This document shows, one piece after another, positions 1 through 11,608 of a DNA stretch of 64,000 bases. Below the pieces are notes generated by a model, which saw only the letters and a program-made list of their open reading frames with translations, had not been told where the DNA came from and did not search any database. Numbering within the stretch: the first letter of the stretch is position 1; each line of letters starts with the position of its first letter. The DNA comes from Palleronia aestuarii (lineage in GTDB: Bacteria > Pseudomonadota > Alphaproteobacteria > Rhodobacterales > Rhodobacteraceae). The position numbers and the translations under genes are program-made. The DNA is taken from NCBI RefSeq assembly GCF_003253995.1, contig NZ_QKZL01000003.1, positions 310,001-374,000 on the forward strand, written 5' to 3'.

Positions 1-835
1 ACGGGTTCGTGCGCCGGAGCGAACGGTAGAGCGCGAAGGGCGGCAGAGGGAATTCCTGCCGCCACCTCTGGGAGGGGACGACCTGGAAGATGTCGCCCGC
101 GGCAATGTATTCTTTCGCGCGGCGCACGATGTCGAAATACCCTTCGCGCGTGATGTTGGAGACGGGCTCCTGCTGCTCTCCCGCCTCTCCGAGATCGCGG
201 GCTTCGGCAGGCGGAGCGCGGTCGAGGTCGCGTAGGGCATCCATCACCCGCTCGGCCGCCTGTGCATAGGCTGCGCGCGCCGAAAGACCCGCCCCGGCCC
301 AGGCGGGCGCGATGACCGTCACCTCTCCCTTCACCCCGTCGAGCACGGCGACGATGGAGGGGCGCAGCATCACGGCGTCGGGAAGGCCCAACGGATCCGG
401 GTTGGCTTCTGGCAGACGCTCCACGAGGCGGATCATGTCGTAGCCGAGATACCCGAAGAGACCGGCCGAGGCCGCGGGAAGTTCCGCGGGCAGGTCGATG
501 CGCGACTGGGCAATGAGGCTTCGGAGCGCGTCGAGGGGCGCGGCCTCCAAGGGCTCGAACGCATCGGGATCGAACCGGGCCTGCCGGTTCACGCGGGATG
601 TCGTCCCGCGGCATTCCCAGATCAGGTCGGGCTTCATCCCGATGATCGAATACCGCCCGCGCACCTCGCCCCCGGTGACCGATTCGAGGAGGAACGTGTC
701 GCGCCCGGCGGCACCGAGCTTCAGCATCAGCGAAACGGGCGTGTCGAGATCGGCGGCCAGGCGGGCGTAGACGACCTGATTCTCGCCACGCTCGAAGCCC
801 TGGGCGAAAGTCTCGAAATCCGGAACGATCCGCAT
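1..835 (-). CDS. trpE: Anthranilate synthase component I (partial, N-terminal part)
   Basis: TrpE converts chorismate and ammonia or glutamine-derived nitrogen to anthranilate, the first step of tryptophan synthesis. The frame starts at 835 and runs off the window after about 278 codons, so the catalytic C-terminal half is missing. What remains begins MRIVPDFETFAQGF and contains the LLES segment, the usual tryptophan feedback site of TrpE. It ends as the chorismate-binding domain begins (NITREGYFDIVRRAKEYI, then IFQVVPSQRW). Its ATG overlaps the stop of the upstream ppiD gene (TGATG), so translation is probably coupled. Identification is firm; the TrpG partner is not visible here. Confidence 0.93.
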   Translation of the reverse strand, partial: MRIVPDFETFAQGFERGENQVVYARLAADLDTPVSLMLKLGAAGRDTFLLESVTGGEVRGRYSIIGMKPDLIWECRGTTSRVNRQARFDPDAFEPLEAAPLDALRSLIAQSRIDLPAELPAASAGLFGYLGYDMIRLVERLPEANPDPLGLPDAVMLRPSIVAVLDGVKGEVTVIAPAWAGAGLSARAAYAQAAERVMDALRDLDRAPPAEARDLGEAGEQQEPVSNITREGYFDIVRRAKEYIAAGDIFQVVPSQRWRQEFPLPPFALYRSLRRTNP

Positions 836-2697
836 CAGTTGAACTGCGCGTTGACCGCGCTGACGCTCGACTGGTCGATCTCGATACCCTTCTGACGCTG
901 CAACGCGGTCGTGAAGGCCGACGTGATGTCCTCGGCAAGGCCCTGGCCCGTCTGCCGGGTCAGCCCCGCGCGGATCTGCTCGGCCTGCTCGCTGGCGGGG
1001 TCGGGGGCGTGGATCGCATCGACGCGAACGAGGATTGCCCCGTCCGGGCTTTCGATCGTTTCGAGGCCGCCTTCTTCGAGTGCGAAGGCCCGCAGGACGA
1101 GATCCTGAGGCAGGTCCTCCAGAAACGCATCGCGCAGCACGCCGGTCTGGCGCGTGACCTCCGCGGCCTGATCCTCGAGCGGTGCGCCCCCGTCGACGGC
1201 TTCTCGTGCCGCCTCGGCCGCGTCGGCAAGGCGCGATTGCCGCTCGGAGGTTTCCCAATCCTGGATCACCCTCGCCTCGACGTCATCTAGCGGCTGCAGT
1301 TCCGGCGGCACGATCTCGTCGACCCGGAGTACGACGAGCCCGCCGTCCGAGAGCGTCGCGAGTTCCGGGAAATCTCCCTCCATCGTTTGACCGGCGAGGG
1401 CGCGGAACTCCTCGTAGGCATCGATGGTGGCGCCATCGACGCTCGCGATATCGGGAGACCATAGGATTTCCCCGGTCTCGAGGGGGCTCTCCTCGGCGAT
1501 CTCCTCGATCGTCGCGCCGCCCGCGAGGAGATCCTCGATGGGCTCGCGTTCGGCCTCGAGCGAACGGCGGGCTCGGTTGATCGCCACCTCCGCGCGCAGC
1601 TTGTCGGCAACATCCTCGAAGGCGACCTGCTGCGCGGCGAGGACCGCATTCACCCGGAAAAGCGCGGGGCCGAGATTGCTGTCGGCCGGGCCGGCGACGC
1701 CGGGTCCGTCGAGTGCGAACACCGTCTCGCCCGCCGTGCCCAGATCGCCCTGCGCCACCTCGCCCAGATCGACGTCGTCGAGGGTAAGGCCGCGCTCCGC
1801 CACGAAGTCGTCGAAATCGGCCTCGCCCGCCGCGATCCGGTCCGCGGCAGCCTGCGCGGCGTCCTCGTTGGGAAAGACCAGACGTTCGACGAGGCGCCGT
1901 TCCGGCTGGTCGAATTCCGCGCTGCGCTCCTCGTAGACCCTGCGCAACTCTTCCTCCGTGACGGACATCGCATCCACCACCATCTCGGGATTGGCCCAGG
2001 CGAAGGTGATCCGCTTACGCTCCGGCAGGGTGTAGGCGTCGGGATTGGCCTCGTAATAGGCCATGATCTGCTCGTCCGTCGGGGCAGGGACCGGCGTCTC
2101 GAGGTCGGCGGCGGTGAACCTTGCGACGCTCAGATCGCGCGTCTGTCGCGCGAAATCGTAGAGCGTGTCGACGAAGATCGCAGGCGGCTGGATGCCGGCG
2201 ATCACCGCGCCCTGAAGCAGCGTGCGCGCCGTCTCCTCGCGCAACGTCTCCTCGAAATCCTGAACGGACTGGCCGATGTTCTCGAGGGCGAATTCGTAGG
2301 CCTGGCGATCGAATTGTCCGTTGATCCCCTGGAAGGCGGGAATCGCGAGGATTTCCTCGCGCACCTCTTCGTCTCCGACCGACAGGTTCAGGTCCTGCGC
2401 TTCGTCTTCGAGCGCGGCGAGCGCCACGATCTGTTGCAGCACGATCCGATCGAGCCCGTATTGCTGCGCCTCCGCAAAGCTCAGGCGCTGGCCGGTCTCC
2501 GCCTCGAAGCTGCGGATCTGCTGCTGAAGGGCGCGGAAATAGCGCTCGTTCGAGATCTCCGTATCCCCGACCGAGCCGAGCATCCGGGAGGAGCCGCCGA
2601 AACTTGTGGCTCCGAACCCTGCCAAGCCGACAATCAGCAGTAGGAGGACGATCCAGACGAAGATCTTCGAAATGGAGGTCTTGGCGCGCGCCGCCAT
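835..2697 (-). CDS. ppiD: PpiD/SurA-type peptidyl-prolyl isomerase, membrane-anchored
   Basis: A 620-residue folding factor for exported proteins. The N-terminus has a short basic stretch and one transmembrane helix (about residues 12-32, FVWIVLLLLIVGLAG). A SurA-N-like chaperone domain follows (LGSVGDTEISNERY onward), then a parvulin-like region around residues 240-360 and a long C-terminal chaperone part. This is the PpiD order, with the bulk in the periplasm. The parvulin domain looks divergent, so isomerase activity is uncertain and a mainly chaperone role is possible. It is the first gene of a ppiD-trpE pair with overlapping stop and start. Confidence 0.85.
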   Translation of the reverse strand: MAARAKTSISKIFVWIVLLLLIVGLAGFGATSFGGSSRMLGSVGDTEISNERYFRALQQQIRSFEAETGQRLSFAEAQQYGLDRIVLQQIVALAALEDEAQDLNLSVGDEEVREEILAIPAFQGINGQFDRQAYEFALENIGQSVQDFEETLREETARTLLQGAVIAGIQPPAIFVDTLYDFARQTRDLSVARFTAADLETPVPAPTDEQIMAYYEANPDAYTLPERKRITFAWANPEMVVDAMSVTEEELRRVYEERSAEFDQPERRLVERLVFPNEDAAQAAADRIAAGEADFDDFVAERGLTLDDVDLGEVAQGDLGTAGETVFALDGPGVAGPADSNLGPALFRVNAVLAAQQVAFEDVADKLRAEVAINRARRSLEAEREPIEDLLAGGATIEEIAEESPLETGEILWSPDIASVDGATIDAYEEFRALAGQTMEGDFPELATLSDGGLVVLRVDEIVPPELQPLDDVEARVIQDWETSERQSRLADAAEAAREAVDGGAPLEDQAAEVTRQTGVLRDAFLEDLPQDLVLRAFALEEGGLETIESPDGAILVRVDAIHAPDPASEQAEQIRAGLTRQTGQGLAEDITSAFTTALQRQKGIEIDQSSVSAVNAQFN

Positions 2698-2763
2698 GCC
2701 GGTGTCCTTCCCTGTCGCGGTTCTCGCGCGGATCTATGGGATCGGCGATGCCCCCGCAAGCGA

Positions 2764-3321
2764 TCAGGGGATGATGCGGTTGTACTTCGTTCCCCGCAGC
2801 GAGGCTCCGGCGATGAGACCGGCCTGGCCGAACACGACGCCGATCACCGGCGACAGCGCGGTTGTGGTGGTCGTGCTGAGATTCCCGCCGCGATCGTTGA
2901 CCGCGTATTGCACATCCGCGCCCGCGACCCAGCCGGGCGAGTTTCGGAAATCGTAGAGCGCGTCGTCGGTCATGAAGAAGAGCACGTGGGCGTATTGCTG
3001 CGCCCCGATCTGCAGCCCGACGCTCGCCTGCGTGGCGGAGTAGTAGTCGATGGGCAGACCGTCCACGAGAAGCGCGCCGCGTCCGTAGGAGCCGCCGACG
3101 CCGAGGCCCGCTTCGGTCACGAGAGGCATCACGAGGATGCCCGTCGACTTGTCGCGGAGTGCGATCGTGTCGGGATAGGTCGTATAGAGATAACTCAACG
3201 TGCTCTCGACCCGCGCGTCGATCGTCGAGGCACCGCGGCTCGACACGCCATTGTCGCAGGCTGCGAGGACGAGCGACGCGGTCGCACCGGTCAGCACCGC
3301 GCGACGGGAATGAATTTTCAT
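2764..3321 (-). CDS. SYLF/YSC84-domain lipoprotein
   Basis: A 185-residue protein. I start it at the ATG whose product begins MKIHSRRAVLTGATASLVLAAC: a basic n-region, a hydrophobic core and a lipobox (LAAC), so it should be lipidated and exported. An upstream ATG in frame at 3414 would bury this signal. The body carries the glycine-rich pattern of the SYLF/YSC84 family (GVGGSYGRGALLVDG, then SVGLQIGAQQYAHVLFF), a domain that binds phosphoinositides in eukaryotes and is of unclear role in bacteria. It is monocistronic between ppiD and hemB. Confidence 0.78.
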   Translation of the reverse strand: MKIHSRRAVLTGATASLVLAACDNGVSSRGASTIDARVESTLSYLYTTYPDTIALRDKSTGILVMPLVTEAGLGVGGSYGRGALLVDGLPIDYYSATQASVGLQIGAQQYAHVLFFMTDDALYDFRNSPGWVAGADVQYAVNDRGGNLSTTTTTALSPVIGVVFGQAGLIAGASLRGTKYNRIIP

Positions 3322-3432
3322 GGAACGATCGCCCTTTTGACTGCCGGAAGCCTCTACGACGGCCTTATCCGGCCGTTCGGCTCGGAATATAGACAGATCG
3401 CCGCACCCTGTCACCCCTGCGGCACCGGGCTT

Positions 3433-5054
<1,622 letters not shown>

Positions 5055-5107
5055 GCTCCCGTACTCCTGCATTGACACGGGCTCGCGTCTCGTTACCTCA
5101 CCGCGTC

Positions 5108-8100
5108 ATGGCAAAGGCAGGACATATCACACTCGGCGGCGCGCCCGAAGGGTTCGACGCACGTCTCGTCCTCGACGAGGTGGCGCGCGCGGGCCGCGCG
5201 ATCCACGTGGCCCGCGACGACAAGCGGATGGCCGCGATGCGGGCAGCGCTGGCCTTCTACGATCCCGGGCTGCCGGTCTTCACCTTTCCCGCTTGGGATT
5301 GCCTGCCCTACGACCGCGTCTCACCGAACGCCGATATCTCCGCCGCGCGGATGGCCACGCTTGCCGCGCTTTGCCACGGGATGCCGAAACGCTTCGTGCT
5401 TCTGACGAGCGTGAACGCGGCCACCCAGAGGGTTCCACCCCGCGCGCTCCTCTCGGACGCGGCCTTCACCGCCGATGTGGGCAGCCGCATCGACGAGGAC
5501 GCGCTTCGGGGCTTTCTCGTCCGCATGGGGTTCACCCAGGCACCGACGGTGATGGAGCCCGGCGATTACGCGATCCGCGGCGGCATCATCGACGTGTGGC
5601 CACCAGGGGCGGAGGGACCGGTCCGGCTCGACCTCTTCGGCGACACGCTCGACGGCGCGCGGCGCTTCGATGCCTTTTCCCAGCGCACGACGGAGACGCT
5701 GAAGCATGTCGAGCTCGCCCCCGTATCGGAAGTCATCCTCGACGAGGCGGCGATCACCCGGTTCCGGCAAAGCTACCGCATCGAGTTCGGTGCGGCCGGC
5801 TCCGACGATCCGCTCTACGAGGCGGTGAGCGCCGGGCGGAAGCATGCGGGGATCGAGCACTGGCTCGGGTTCTTCTACGAGCGGCTCGAGACGCTCTTCG
5901 ATTACCTTCCGGACACGCCGGTCTGCCTCGACGAGCAGGTGACGCCCGTGCGCCTCGCGCGATGGGAAGGGATCGCCGACCAGTACGACAACCGCCGCGA
6001 GGCGATGACGAAGAAGGGCCGGGTCGACAGCGTCTACAAGCCCGCCCCGCCGGAGCTTCTCTACCTCGACGATGCCGCGTGGGAACAGGCCGTGGGGGCG
6101 ACCCGCGTGGTGCAGTTCCACCCGCTCGCGCAGGCCTCCGGACCCGGGGTTGCCGATGCAGGCGGTCGGATCGGACGCAATTTCTCGCCGGAGCGTCAGC
6201 AGGAAAACGTGAGTCTCTTCGGTGCGTTGGCCGATCATGTGAAGGCAAAGCGTCAAGCGGGACCGGTGATCGTCGCCTCCTATTCCGACGGCGCGCGGGA
6301 GCGGCTCGCCGGGCTACTGGAGGACGAGGGCACCGTGGGCGCCACGGGGATCCGCGACTTCCGCGACGTGCCGGACGCGGCGGGCGGGCTCTACCTCGTG
6401 GTCTGGGGACTCGATCACGGCTTCGAGGGGCCGCACGGGAACCAGCACCTGACGGTGATCTCCGAGCAGGACGTGCTCGGCGACCGGCTGGTCCGCAAGG
6501 GCCCGAAGAAGCGCCGGGCGGAGAACTTCCTCACCGAGGCGCAGTCGCTCTCGCCGGGCGATCTCATCGTCCACGTGGATCACGGTGTGGGACGCTACCA
6601 CGGGCTGGAGGTCGTCACGGCCCTCGGCGCCGCCCATGAATGTCTGCTGCTCGAATACGCGGGCGGCGATCGGCTCTACCTGCCGGTGGAGAACATCGAG
6701 CTTCTGTCGCGCTTTGGCCACGAAGAGGGCCTTCTCGACAAGCTCGGTGGCGGCGCGTGGCAATCGAAGAAGGCGCGGCTGAAGCAGCGTCTGCGGGAGA
6801 TCGCGGACCGCCTGATCCGCGTCGCGGCGGAGCGGCTGATGCGCCGTGCGCCGATCCTCGAGCCGCCCGACCACGTCTGGGAGGACTTCTCCGCACGGTT
6901 CCCCTACGAGGAGACCGAGGATCAGGCGAAGGCCATCGAGGACGTGATGGGAGACCTCGCCTCTGGCACGCCCATGGACCGGCTCATCGTCGGCGATGTC
7001 GGCTTCGGCAAGACGGAGGTCGCGATGCGCGCGGCCTTCATCGCCGCTCTCTCCGGCGTGCAGGTGGCCGTCATCGCGCCGACGACGCTCCTTGCGCGGC
7101 AGCACTACAAGAGCTTCTCCGAGCGCTTCCGGGGCTTTCCCGTCGAGGTGCGCCAACTCTCCCGGTTCGTGTCCAAGCGCGACGCCGATCTGGCGCGGGC
7201 GCGGATGGCGGAGGGGACCTGCGACATCATCATCGGCACGCATGCCCTTCTCGCCAAGGGCGTGAAGTTCAAGAACCTGGGTCTTCTCGTCATCGACGAG
7301 GAACAGCATTTCGGCGTTTCCCACAAGGAACGGCTGAAGCAGCTTCGCAGCGACGTCCATGTCCTGACGCTGACCGCGACGCCCATTCCCCGGACCTTGC
7401 AGCTCTCCCTCACCGGCGTGCGCGACCTTTCCATCATCGGCACGCCCCCGGTCGACCGGCTTGCGATCCGGACCTACGTGAGCGAATTCGACGCGCTGAC
7501 GATTCGCGAAGCGCTGCTGCGGGAGCATTACCGGGGCGGGCAGAGCTTCTTCGTCGTGCCGCGGATCAAGGACCTGCCGGAGATGGAGGCCTTTCTCCGC
7601 GACGAGGTGCCCGAGGTGACCTTCATCACCGCGACGGGGCAGATGGCCGCGGGCGAACTCGACGAGCGGATGAACGCGTTCTACGACGGGGCCTACGACG
7701 TGCTCCTGGCCACGACGATCGTCGAATCCGGGCTCGACATCCCGACGGCCAACACGATGATCATCCATCGCGCCGACATGTTCGGGCTCGCGCAGCTCTA
7801 CCAGATCCGGGGCCGGGTCGGGCGGGCCAAGACCCGAGCCTATGCCTATCTTACGACGAAGCCCCGGGTCCGCCTGACCCCCACGGCGGAGAAGCGGCTG
7901 CGGGTCTTGGGATCGCTCGACAGCCTCGGGGCGGGCTTCTCGCTCGCGAGCCAGGATCTCGACATCCGCGGCGCAGGCAATCTCGTGGGGGAGGAGCAAT
8001 CCGGCCAGATCCGGGAGGTTGGCTACGAGCTTTACCAGTCGATGTTGGAGGAGGCGATCGCGAAGCTGAAATCGGGCGAACTCGAGGGGATCGACGGGCT

Positions 8101-8584
8101 CGACGATGCCGGCGAATGGTCGCCGCAGATCAATCTCGGCGTCGCCGTCCTGATCCCCGAAAGCTACGTGCCCGACCTCGACGTCCGCCTCGGGCTCTAC
8201 CGCCGGCTTTCCGACCTTACGACCAAGGTGGAGCTCGAGGGCTTCGCCGCGGAACTGATCGACCGGTTCGGTAAGTTACCTCGCGAGGTCAATACCTTGT
8301 TGCTCGTTGTTCGCATCAAGGCTGAATGCAAGCGCGCCGGGATCGCGAAGCTCGATGCCGGGCCGAAGGGCGTCACGATCCAGTTCCACAACGACAAGTT
8401 CGCCAACCCCGCGGGTCTCGTGAAATTCGTGACCGATCAGGACGGGCTCGCCAAGGTGAAGGACAACAAGATCGTCGTGCGCCGCGACTGGACGAAGGAA
8501 GCCGACAAGATCCGCGGCGCCTTCGCCATTGCACAGGATCTGAGCCGGGCACTGAAGGTGGAGGCGGCGAAGCAGTCGACGTGA
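5108..8584 (+). CDS. mfd: Transcription-repair coupling factor Mfd
   Basis: Mfd pushes stalled RNA polymerase off damaged DNA and recruits UvrA. The 1158 residues show all expected parts: an N-terminal UvrB-like module (FTFPAWDCLPYDRVSPNAD), and the CarD-like RNA-polymerase-binding domain near residue 485 (GDLIVHVDHGVGRYHGLE). The superfamily 2 translocase follows, with Walker A GDVGFGKTE at about 629 and DEEQ at about 729, then motif VI QIRGRVGRAKT and the C-terminal TRCF domain. The open frame extends about 165 codons upstream, but MAKAGHITLGGAPEGF at 5108 is the natural start. It lies 53 bases after the membrane-protein gene. Confidence 0.97.
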   Translation: MAKAGHITLGGAPEGFDARLVLDEVARAGRAIHVARDDKRMAAMRAALAFYDPGLPVFTFPAWDCLPYDRVSPNADISAARMATLAALCHGMPKRFVLLTSVNAATQRVPPRALLSDAAFTADVGSRIDEDALRGFLVRMGFTQAPTVMEPGDYAIRGGIIDVWPPGAEGPVRLDLFGDTLDGARRFDAFSQRTTETLKHVELAPVSEVILDEAAITRFRQSYRIEFGAAGSDDPLYEAVSAGRKHAGIEHWLGFFYERLETLFDYLPDTPVCLDEQVTPVRLARWEGIADQYDNRREAMTKKGRVDSVYKPAPPELLYLDDAAWEQAVGATRVVQFHPLAQASGPGVADAGGRIGRNFSPERQQENVSLFGALADHVKAKRQAGPVIVASYSDGARERLAGLLEDEGTVGATGIRDFRDVPDAAGGLYLVVWGLDHGFEGPHGNQHLTVISEQDVLGDRLVRKGPKKRRAENFLTEAQSLSPGDLIVHVDHGVGRYHGLEVVTALGAAHECLLLEYAGGDRLYLPVENIELLSRFGHEEGLLDKLGGGAWQSKKARLKQRLREIADRLIRVAAERLMRRAPILEPPDHVWEDFSARFPYEETEDQAKAIEDVMGDLASGTPMDRLIVGDVGFGKTEVAMRAAFIAALSGVQVAVIAPTTLLARQHYKSFSERFRGFPVEVRQLSRFVSKRDADLARARMAEGTCDIIIGTHALLAKGVKFKNLGLLVIDEEQHFGVSHKERLKQLRSDVHVLTLTATPIPRTLQLSLTGVRDLSIIGTPPVDRLAIRTYVSEFDALTIREALLREHYRGGQSFFVVPRIKDLPEMEAFLRDEVPEVTFITATGQMAAGELDERMNAFYDGAYDVLLATTIVESGLDIPTANTMIIHRADMFGLAQLYQIRGRVGRAKTRAYAYLTTKPRVRLTPTAEKRLRVLGSLDSLGAGFSLASQDLDIRGAGNLVGEEQSGQIREVGYELYQSMLEEAIAKLKSGELEGIDGLDDAGEWSPQINLGVAVLIPESYVPDLDVRLGLYRRLSDLTTKVELEGFAAELIDRFGKLPREVNTLLLVVRIKAECKRAGIAKLDAGPKGVTIQFHNDKFANPAGLVKFVTDQDGLAKVKDNKIVVRRDWTKEADKIRGAFAIAQDLSRALKVEAAKQST

Positions 8585-8590
8585 AACGTA

Positions 8591-9229
8591 TTAGGCGTTC
8601 TGTGCCGCAATTTCGTCGATGGCCTGCAACCAGAGTTCGGGCGGTTGCGCGCCCGGAAGCACGTGGCGTTCGCCCACGATAAAGGTCGGCACGCCGGTCA
8701 CGCCACGGGTGCGGGCATGGGAGTCGCGCGTGCGGATGTCGTCGAGATCGGCGTCGGACGCGAGGAGGCGGGATACGACCTCCCCGTCCATGTCGGCGCT
8801 GACGGCGATCTCGAGCAGCGTTTCGGCCGCGCCGATGTCACGGCCCTCGACGAAGTAGGCGCCGAACAGGGCGGAGACGATCGCGGGCTGCCGCCCCTCG
8901 AGACCGGCCCAGTGGATCAACCGATGGGCATCGAGCGTGTTGGGCGTGGTCGCAATCCGCTCCCAGACGATCCCTAGGCCGGCAGCGTTCGCCGCTTCCA
9001 TGACCGGGGCATAGGCACTCGCCGCCTGTTCTCGGCCGCCGAACTTCGTCTCGAGATAGGCGCGTCGGTCCATTCCGCCCACCGGCATGTCGGGATTGAG
9101 CTGGAAAGGGTGCCACTCGATCTCGAAGGGGTGGCCCGGGCGATCCTGCAAGGCGGCATCGAGATGCGCCTTGCCGATCATGCACCAGGGGCAGATCGGA
9201 TCGGAGAGGATATCTAGCTTGATACTCAT
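8591..9229 (-). CDS. FrnE-like DsbA-family oxidoreductase
   Basis: A 212-residue cytoplasmic thioredoxin-fold protein. The start MSIKLDILSDPICPWCMIGK places the CPWC redox motif immediately after the first beta strand, as in the FrnE/DsbA subfamily. The insert helices follow, and the cis-proline loop is GVTGVPTFIVGE near the C-terminus. There is no signal peptide, so a role in cytoplasmic disulfide exchange, glutathione-dependent isomerisation or polyketide-like modification is possible; substrate is unknown. It is convergent with mfd, with six bases between the stops. An upstream in-frame start at 9355 is rejected because its 42 extra residues are low-complexity and basic. Confidence 0.85.
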   Translation of the reverse strand: MSIKLDILSDPICPWCMIGKAHLDAALQDRPGHPFEIEWHPFQLNPDMPVGGMDRRAYLETKFGGREQAASAYAPVMEAANAAGLGIVWERIATTPNTLDAHRLIHWAGLEGRQPAIVSALFGAYFVEGRDIGAAETLLEIAVSADMDGEVVSRLLASDADLDDIRTRDSHARTRGVTGVPTFIVGERHVLPGAQPPELWLQAIDEIAAQNA

Positions 9230-9251
9230 CTGCCTGCGTGTCCGCCCGCGT

Positions 9252-9599
9252 TCAGCTTTCGCGCCCGATCGGGCGCTCCGGCGTATCCGCGTCACCGAAA
9301 TCGCGGTCGTCGGAATAAACGTCCTCGCCTTCGCCGATATGCGCGGCGGAGGCATGGATCTGCTCGTTGTCGCGGGTCTCGTCCATCACGACATCGGCAG
9401 GCACCGCACCTTGCAGCCAGGCGGTGATCTGCTCGTCGGCTTCCTGCGGGGTCAGTTCGTGACGCTCCGCGAGATAGCTGGAAAGCCGCTCGCGGTCGCC
9501 TTCGAGCGCGAGGAGATCCTCTTCTTCCGTTTGCGGCCAGCGCTGCATGATCGGCTCGACGAAAGCCGGCCAGTTCTCCCTAACGGCATTCCATTGCAT
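9252..9599 (-). CDS. CsbD-like small stress protein
   Basis: A 115-residue soluble protein. The N-terminal 60 residues (MQWNAVRENWPAFVEPIMQRW, a DLLALEGDRERLSSYL helix, then EADEQITAWLQ) match the CsbD/YjbJ pattern of short amphipathic helices with conserved tryptophans and a GxR turn. The family is small, abundant and stress-induced, with no known biochemical role. The C-terminal 45 residues are acidic and predicted disordered, which is longer than usual. It lies between the FrnE-like gene and the solute-binding protein gene, all on the minus strand. The assignment is from pattern similarity only. Confidence 0.65.
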   Translation of the reverse strand: MQWNAVRENWPAFVEPIMQRWPQTEEEDLLALEGDRERLSSYLAERHELTPQEADEQITAWLQGAVPADVVMDETRDNEQIHASAAHIGEGEDVYSDDRDFGDADTPERPIGRES

Positions 9600-9671
9600 G
9601 ACGGTCTCCTTCTGTATCTGTCCCCGGCCAATGCGGGGCCCGTCATCGGGTTCCGGTCTGGGAACCGGGTG

Positions 9672-11507
9672 TCACTCCTCGTACCACCAGACATCGGGCT
9701 GGAACGTCAGCCAGTCGCCATAGATAGGCAGCGTCTCGGGATAATGGAGATCGGCCGCGTGGGCGAGATAGGAGACGGGGTTGTACCATACCGGGATGAC
9801 GTAACGCCCGGAGGTAAGGACCCGGTCGAGGGCCCGCGTCGCGGCCTGAAAATCCTCGGGGCCCTCGGCCGAGACCATTTCATCCACCAATCCGTCGATC
9901 GCCTCTGATTTCACACCCATCCAGTTAAGCGAGCCCGGCTCGTCCGCGGCCTCCGACCCCCAATAGAGATATTGTTCGTTTCCAGGGCTGAGCGAGAGGG
10001 CTCGCATGTACCACGTCATGTCGAAGGCGAAGGCGTCGGTCCGCTCCTTGTACTGCGCCGCATCGACGAGCGTGATCGTCACGTCGATCCCGAGCCGGCT
10101 GAGCGACGCGGCGAAGAGGTCAGCCGTCGTCTGCGCCGTCTGGGGCTCGAATCCGCCCTGGCTTAGCAGTATCTCGAAGGCGAAGGGCGCGCCGTCCGCA
10201 TCGCGCAGCACGCCGTCATCGCCGACATGCCAGCCCGCCTCCTCGAGGAGCGCCTTGGCCTGACGCGTGCCCGCGCGGTTGCGCTCCGATCCGTCGGAGA
10301 CCGGCAGCGCGTAGCCTTCCACCGCACCGGGAAGCAGCGTTTCGGTGTAGGGCGCGAGATATTCCGCCACGCGGCCCTCCGCCGGACCCTCGTCCATGCC
10401 GAGGTCGGAATTGGAGAAGTATGACGCGATCCGTGGCAATCGCCCGCCGTTCAGGACCTGGTTCACGAACTCGTAGTTGAAGGCCTGGACCATCGCCTCG
10501 CGGACCCGCCAATCGTCGAAGGGCGCTTCGCGCGTGTTCATGACGAAGCCGGTGATGCCCGTGGGGCGTTCGTGGGGGATCTCGGATTTGACGATCTCCC
10601 CGGACCGGATGGACGGGAACTCGTATTGCGTTGCCCACTTCTCGGCACTCGTCTCCCGGAAGGTGGTGAGTGCGCCGGACTTGAACGCCTCGAACATCAC
10701 GGACGCGTCGCCGTAGAACTCCATCCGGATTTCATCCAGATTGGCCTGACCGCGCATGAACGGTATGTCTTTGCCCCAATAATCGGGATCCTTCTCGAGC
10801 GTCACGTATCGTCCCGGCTCGAAATCGGAGATGACATAGGGCGCGGTCGTGATCGGGATCTCCGTCAGACCCGATTGCGCGAAGTCCCGCCCCGCCCACT
10901 GGGCCTTCTTCAGGATGGGGCGCATCCCCATGATGAGCGGCAATTCCGCGTCCGGCGCGTTGAAGGTGAAGCGAATGCTCCGTTCGCCGGTCGCCTCGAG
11001 TGACGCGACCTTGTCCCACGCGGCTAGGTAGCGAGGATGACCCTCGGTGCCGAGCGTTTCGAAAGACCAGATCACGTCCTCGACGGTGACGGGGCTGCCA
11101 TCCGAGAAACGGGCTTCGGGGCGCAGGGTGAACTCCACCCAGGAGCGATCCTCCGCCGTCTCCACGCTCTCTGCGAGAAGGCCGTACAAGGTGAAGGGTT
11201 CACCGTAGGACCGCCCCATAAGCGACTCATAGGCAAGGAACCGTAGCGCCCACGGCGTCGTTCCCTTGAGGATATGGGGATTGAGGGAGTCGAACGTTCC
11301 GACTTCGCCCATGACGATGCGGCCGCCCGTCGGAGCCTCTGGATTGACGTAGGGAAGCGCTTCGAAATCCGCAGGAAGGGCCGGATCCCCGTACATCGCG
11401 ATGCCGTGTTGCGGCTCTGCGTTCGCCGATAACGTGCTCAACCCGAGGAGCACGAGGGCGCCGATTGTCACCGGCCGTCTTCGCGCGGCATTTCCCATAA
11501 CGATCAC
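9672..11507 (-). CDS. Periplasmic solute-binding protein, family 5 (YejA-like)
   Basis: A 611-residue ABC-transporter substrate-binding protein for oligopeptide-like ligands. The N-terminus has a signal peptide (RRPVTIGALVLLGLSTLSANA). SBP family 5 features follow: GRIVMGEVGTFDSLNPHI, FTLRPEARFSDGSPVTVEDV and the C-terminal IPVWYNPVSYLA. The length and the HGIAMYGDPALPADFEALPYVNP beginning resemble YejA, the binding protein for microcin C-type and other peptides. No permease or ATPase gene is adjacent, so it is an orphan here and must work with components encoded elsewhere. A second in-frame ATG four codons downstream is an equally good start. Confidence 0.87.
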   Translation of the reverse strand: MIVMGNAARRRPVTIGALVLLGLSTLSANAEPQHGIAMYGDPALPADFEALPYVNPEAPTGGRIVMGEVGTFDSLNPHILKGTTPWALRFLAYESLMGRSYGEPFTLYGLLAESVETAEDRSWVEFTLRPEARFSDGSPVTVEDVIWSFETLGTEGHPRYLAAWDKVASLEATGERSIRFTFNAPDAELPLIMGMRPILKKAQWAGRDFAQSGLTEIPITTAPYVISDFEPGRYVTLEKDPDYWGKDIPFMRGQANLDEIRMEFYGDASVMFEAFKSGALTTFRETSAEKWATQYEFPSIRSGEIVKSEIPHERPTGITGFVMNTREAPFDDWRVREAMVQAFNYEFVNQVLNGGRLPRIASYFSNSDLGMDEGPAEGRVAEYLAPYTETLLPGAVEGYALPVSDGSERNRAGTRQAKALLEEAGWHVGDDGVLRDADGAPFAFEILLSQGGFEPQTAQTTADLFAASLSRLGIDVTITLVDAAQYKERTDAFAFDMTWYMRALSLSPGNEQYLYWGSEAADEPGSLNWMGVKSEAIDGLVDEMVSAEGPEDFQAATRALDRVLTSGRYVIPVWYNPVSYLAHAADLHYPETLPIYGDWLTFQPDVWWYEE

Positions 11508-11574
11508 CTGCTCAAGTCTTGTTAATTTGGCACAGTTCTACCGGAGATCTCCGGAAGGGGACAACTTTTTGCCT

Positions 11575-11602
11575 TTGATTTCCGCAGAGAATTGCTTATA
11601 CA
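11575..11602 (+). promoter_or_regulatory. Sigma-70-type promoter for the small-RNA candidate
   Basis: TTGATT at 11575-11580 and TATACA at 11597-11602, separated by 16 bases, in an AT-richer stretch. Transcription would start near 11608-11609, just upstream of the paired hairpins. Assigned by consensus only. Confidence 0.5.
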
Positions 11603-11608
11603 TCCAGT